Shown here: one piece after another, positions 14,257 to 15,123 of the stretch
Layout: every line of letters begins with the position of its first letter
Numbering within the stretch: position 1 is the stretch's first letter
Source of the DNA: Actinomycetota bacterium
Lineage (GTDB): Bacteria > Cyanobacteriota > Vampirovibrionia > Obscuribacterales > Obscuribacteraceae
NCBI GenBank assembly: GCA_903970355.1
Contig: CAJCIF010000237.1
Coordinates: 1-15,123, forward strand
Reading direction: 5' to 3'
DNA length: 15,123 nucleotides
The notes under the pieces: generated by a model
The model's database searches: none
Seen by the model: the letters and a program-made list of their open reading frames with translations, nothing else
Told to the model about the DNA's origin: nothing
Program-made: the position numbers and the translations under genes

Positions 14257-15123
14257 CTAGACGAAGCGCATTCGTTCAAATTTGCCGTTCAAGATTTTAT
14301 TGCTGTCTCCGCCCAGCCACCCTTCAATAAGTGTTGCATAAATGGAACGGAAATCGAGACCATATTTCAAATCACCCTGGTCAAGATTACTGAGACTTGG
14401 ATATTCACCATAAATACCGCCTTTGACAGGCGCACCAACAATGAACACAGGTTCAGCGGTGCCATGGTCTGTACCGCGTCCGTTGTTCTCTGCTACCCGT
14501 CTGCCAAACTCTGTAAAAGCAAGCAAAATTACGTCCTTCTCTGCGCCATGCTGAGCCAAATCTTTTTGGAAGGCGGCAACGGAATCGGAGAATTGTTTGA
14601 GCAGCCCGGCTTGCGCACCAAGTTGATTCGAGTGTGTGTCGAATCCGCCCAGACTGAGGTTATAGACGCGAGCATCAACGCCAGCGGTAATCATCTGAGC
14701 GATAAATTTGAGGCTTCTGCCAAAACCGTTATCAGGATACGTGACGGTGCTCTTGTAGTTTTTTACGACGCTAAGCAAATAATCGGATGCCTGCATGGCG
14801 TCTAACCCAACATCTTTTAAAAGTTGTGCGCTCGGTCTGTCGAGATCGAAAGCCGAGTAAATACGATTGAATGTTTCAATTTGGTTTTGACGGTCCAGCT
14901 GATAGTGAGCATCAGTGTTGAATTTGAATTGATTGACATCAGCAACAGACGGCACGAGAACGCGATCTGAGGCTAAGCTCTTAGGAAGCATAGGGTCGAC
15001 ATTGATCGCCGGGAATAATCGCCGACTTAGTGTGTCGCTTTTTTGCCAGGTATTATCTAGATATCTGCCTATCCATCCTGTATTGGATATCTTCTCCGGT
15101 TCTCCGGTTTGCCATATTTCGAT
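14257..15123 (-). CDS. DUF1501 family protein (5' end outside window)
   Basis: The frame is open from the right edge to TAG at 14257 (288 residues seen), so the N-terminal part is missing, including any Tat signal typical of the family. Features of the alkaline-phosphatase/sulfatase-like DUF1501 family: EIWQTGEPEK and NTGWIGRYLD at the start of the visible part; NLSLGGFDTHSNQ; LLAFTEFGRRVAENNGRGTDHG, which carries likely metal-ligand D and H residues; VKGGIYGEYPSL; the terminal LDFRSIYATLIEGWLGG and ILNGKFERMRF. Family members are usually exported and often sit beside a DUF1800 gene, which would be beyond the right edge here. The catalysed reaction is not established. It heads a minus-strand string with three secreted paralogues. 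Confidence 0.93.
   Translation of the reverse strand: MEIWQTGEPEKISNTGWIGRYLDNTWQKSDTLSRRLFPAINVDPMLPKSLASDRVLVPSVADVNQFKFNTDAHYQLDRQNQIETFNRIYSAFDLDRPSAQLLKDVGLDAMQASDYLLSVVKNYKSTVTYPDNGFGRSLKFIAQMITAGVDARVYNLSLGGFDTHSNQLGAQAGLLKQFSDSVAAFQKDLAQHGAEKDVILLAFTEFGRRVAENNGRGTDHGTAEPVFIVGAPVKGGIYGEYPSLSNLDQGDLKYGLDFRSIYATLIEGWLGGDSNKILNGKFERMRFV

Noticed and set aside
14188..14805. A 205-codon plus-strand open frame opposite the DUF1501 gene
   Set aside because: The DUF1501 motifs on the minus strand explain the region; the antisense frame has no signal or motif.

Overview
The window looks like chromosomal DNA of a Gram-negative-type bacterium. It carries an RND efflux permease with its periplasmic adaptor, a periplasmic HtrA-type protease and several proteins with Sec signal peptides. 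GC content is intermediate by eye. A CBS-less IMP dehydrogenase of the GuaB3 type (known mainly from Cyanobacteria and Actinobacteria), together with a DUF1501 protein, a YkgJ-type cysteine-cluster protein and unfamiliar secreted proteins, makes me suspect the non-photosynthetic relatives of Cyanobacteria (Melainabacteria/Vampirovibrionia, for example Obscuribacterales). That placement is inference. I see no phage, insertion sequence, CRISPR array, rRNA or tRNA.

Layout. 1-2053 (minus) is the N-terminal two thirds of an AcrB-type RND permease running off the left edge. 2203-3612 (plus) is its membrane-fusion partner, transcribed divergently. The 149-bp gap between them has two abutting -10 elements and an 18-bp palindrome. 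3619-5411 (minus) is a repeat-rich, acidic protein of unknown function split by a frameshift. A 30-bp perfect dyad lies in the gap to the divergent PlsC-like acyltransferase gene (5589-6872, plus).

6873-7384 has no convincing protein gene. It holds a candidate minus-strand small RNA (about 6921-7048) with its own promoter and intrinsic terminator, a cluster of GATC sites, and the terminator of the next gene. 7385-7918 (minus) encodes a small secreted protein with two membrane helices, resembling VirB2/TrbC pilins, with very strong expression signals. 8115-9329 (minus) encodes the cysteine-cluster protein. 9440-10654 and 10673-11839 (plus) are guaB3 and an HtrA protease, probably co-transcribed.

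From the right edge, 15123-11845 (minus) is a compact gene string: a DUF1501 protein (N-terminus missing) followed by three secreted paralogues of unknown function. The last two paralogue junctions overlap.

How the genes fit together: permease and adaptor should form one efflux pump, with the outer-membrane channel elsewhere. The DUF1501 gene and three paralogues look like one transcription unit for exported proteins. The other genes are housekeeping or single units with no obvious shared pathway. The most interesting items are the candidate small RNA with two CCUCCUC motifs, the solitary pilin-like gene, the tandem family of unknown secreted proteins, and the two palindromic sites in divergent promoter regions.
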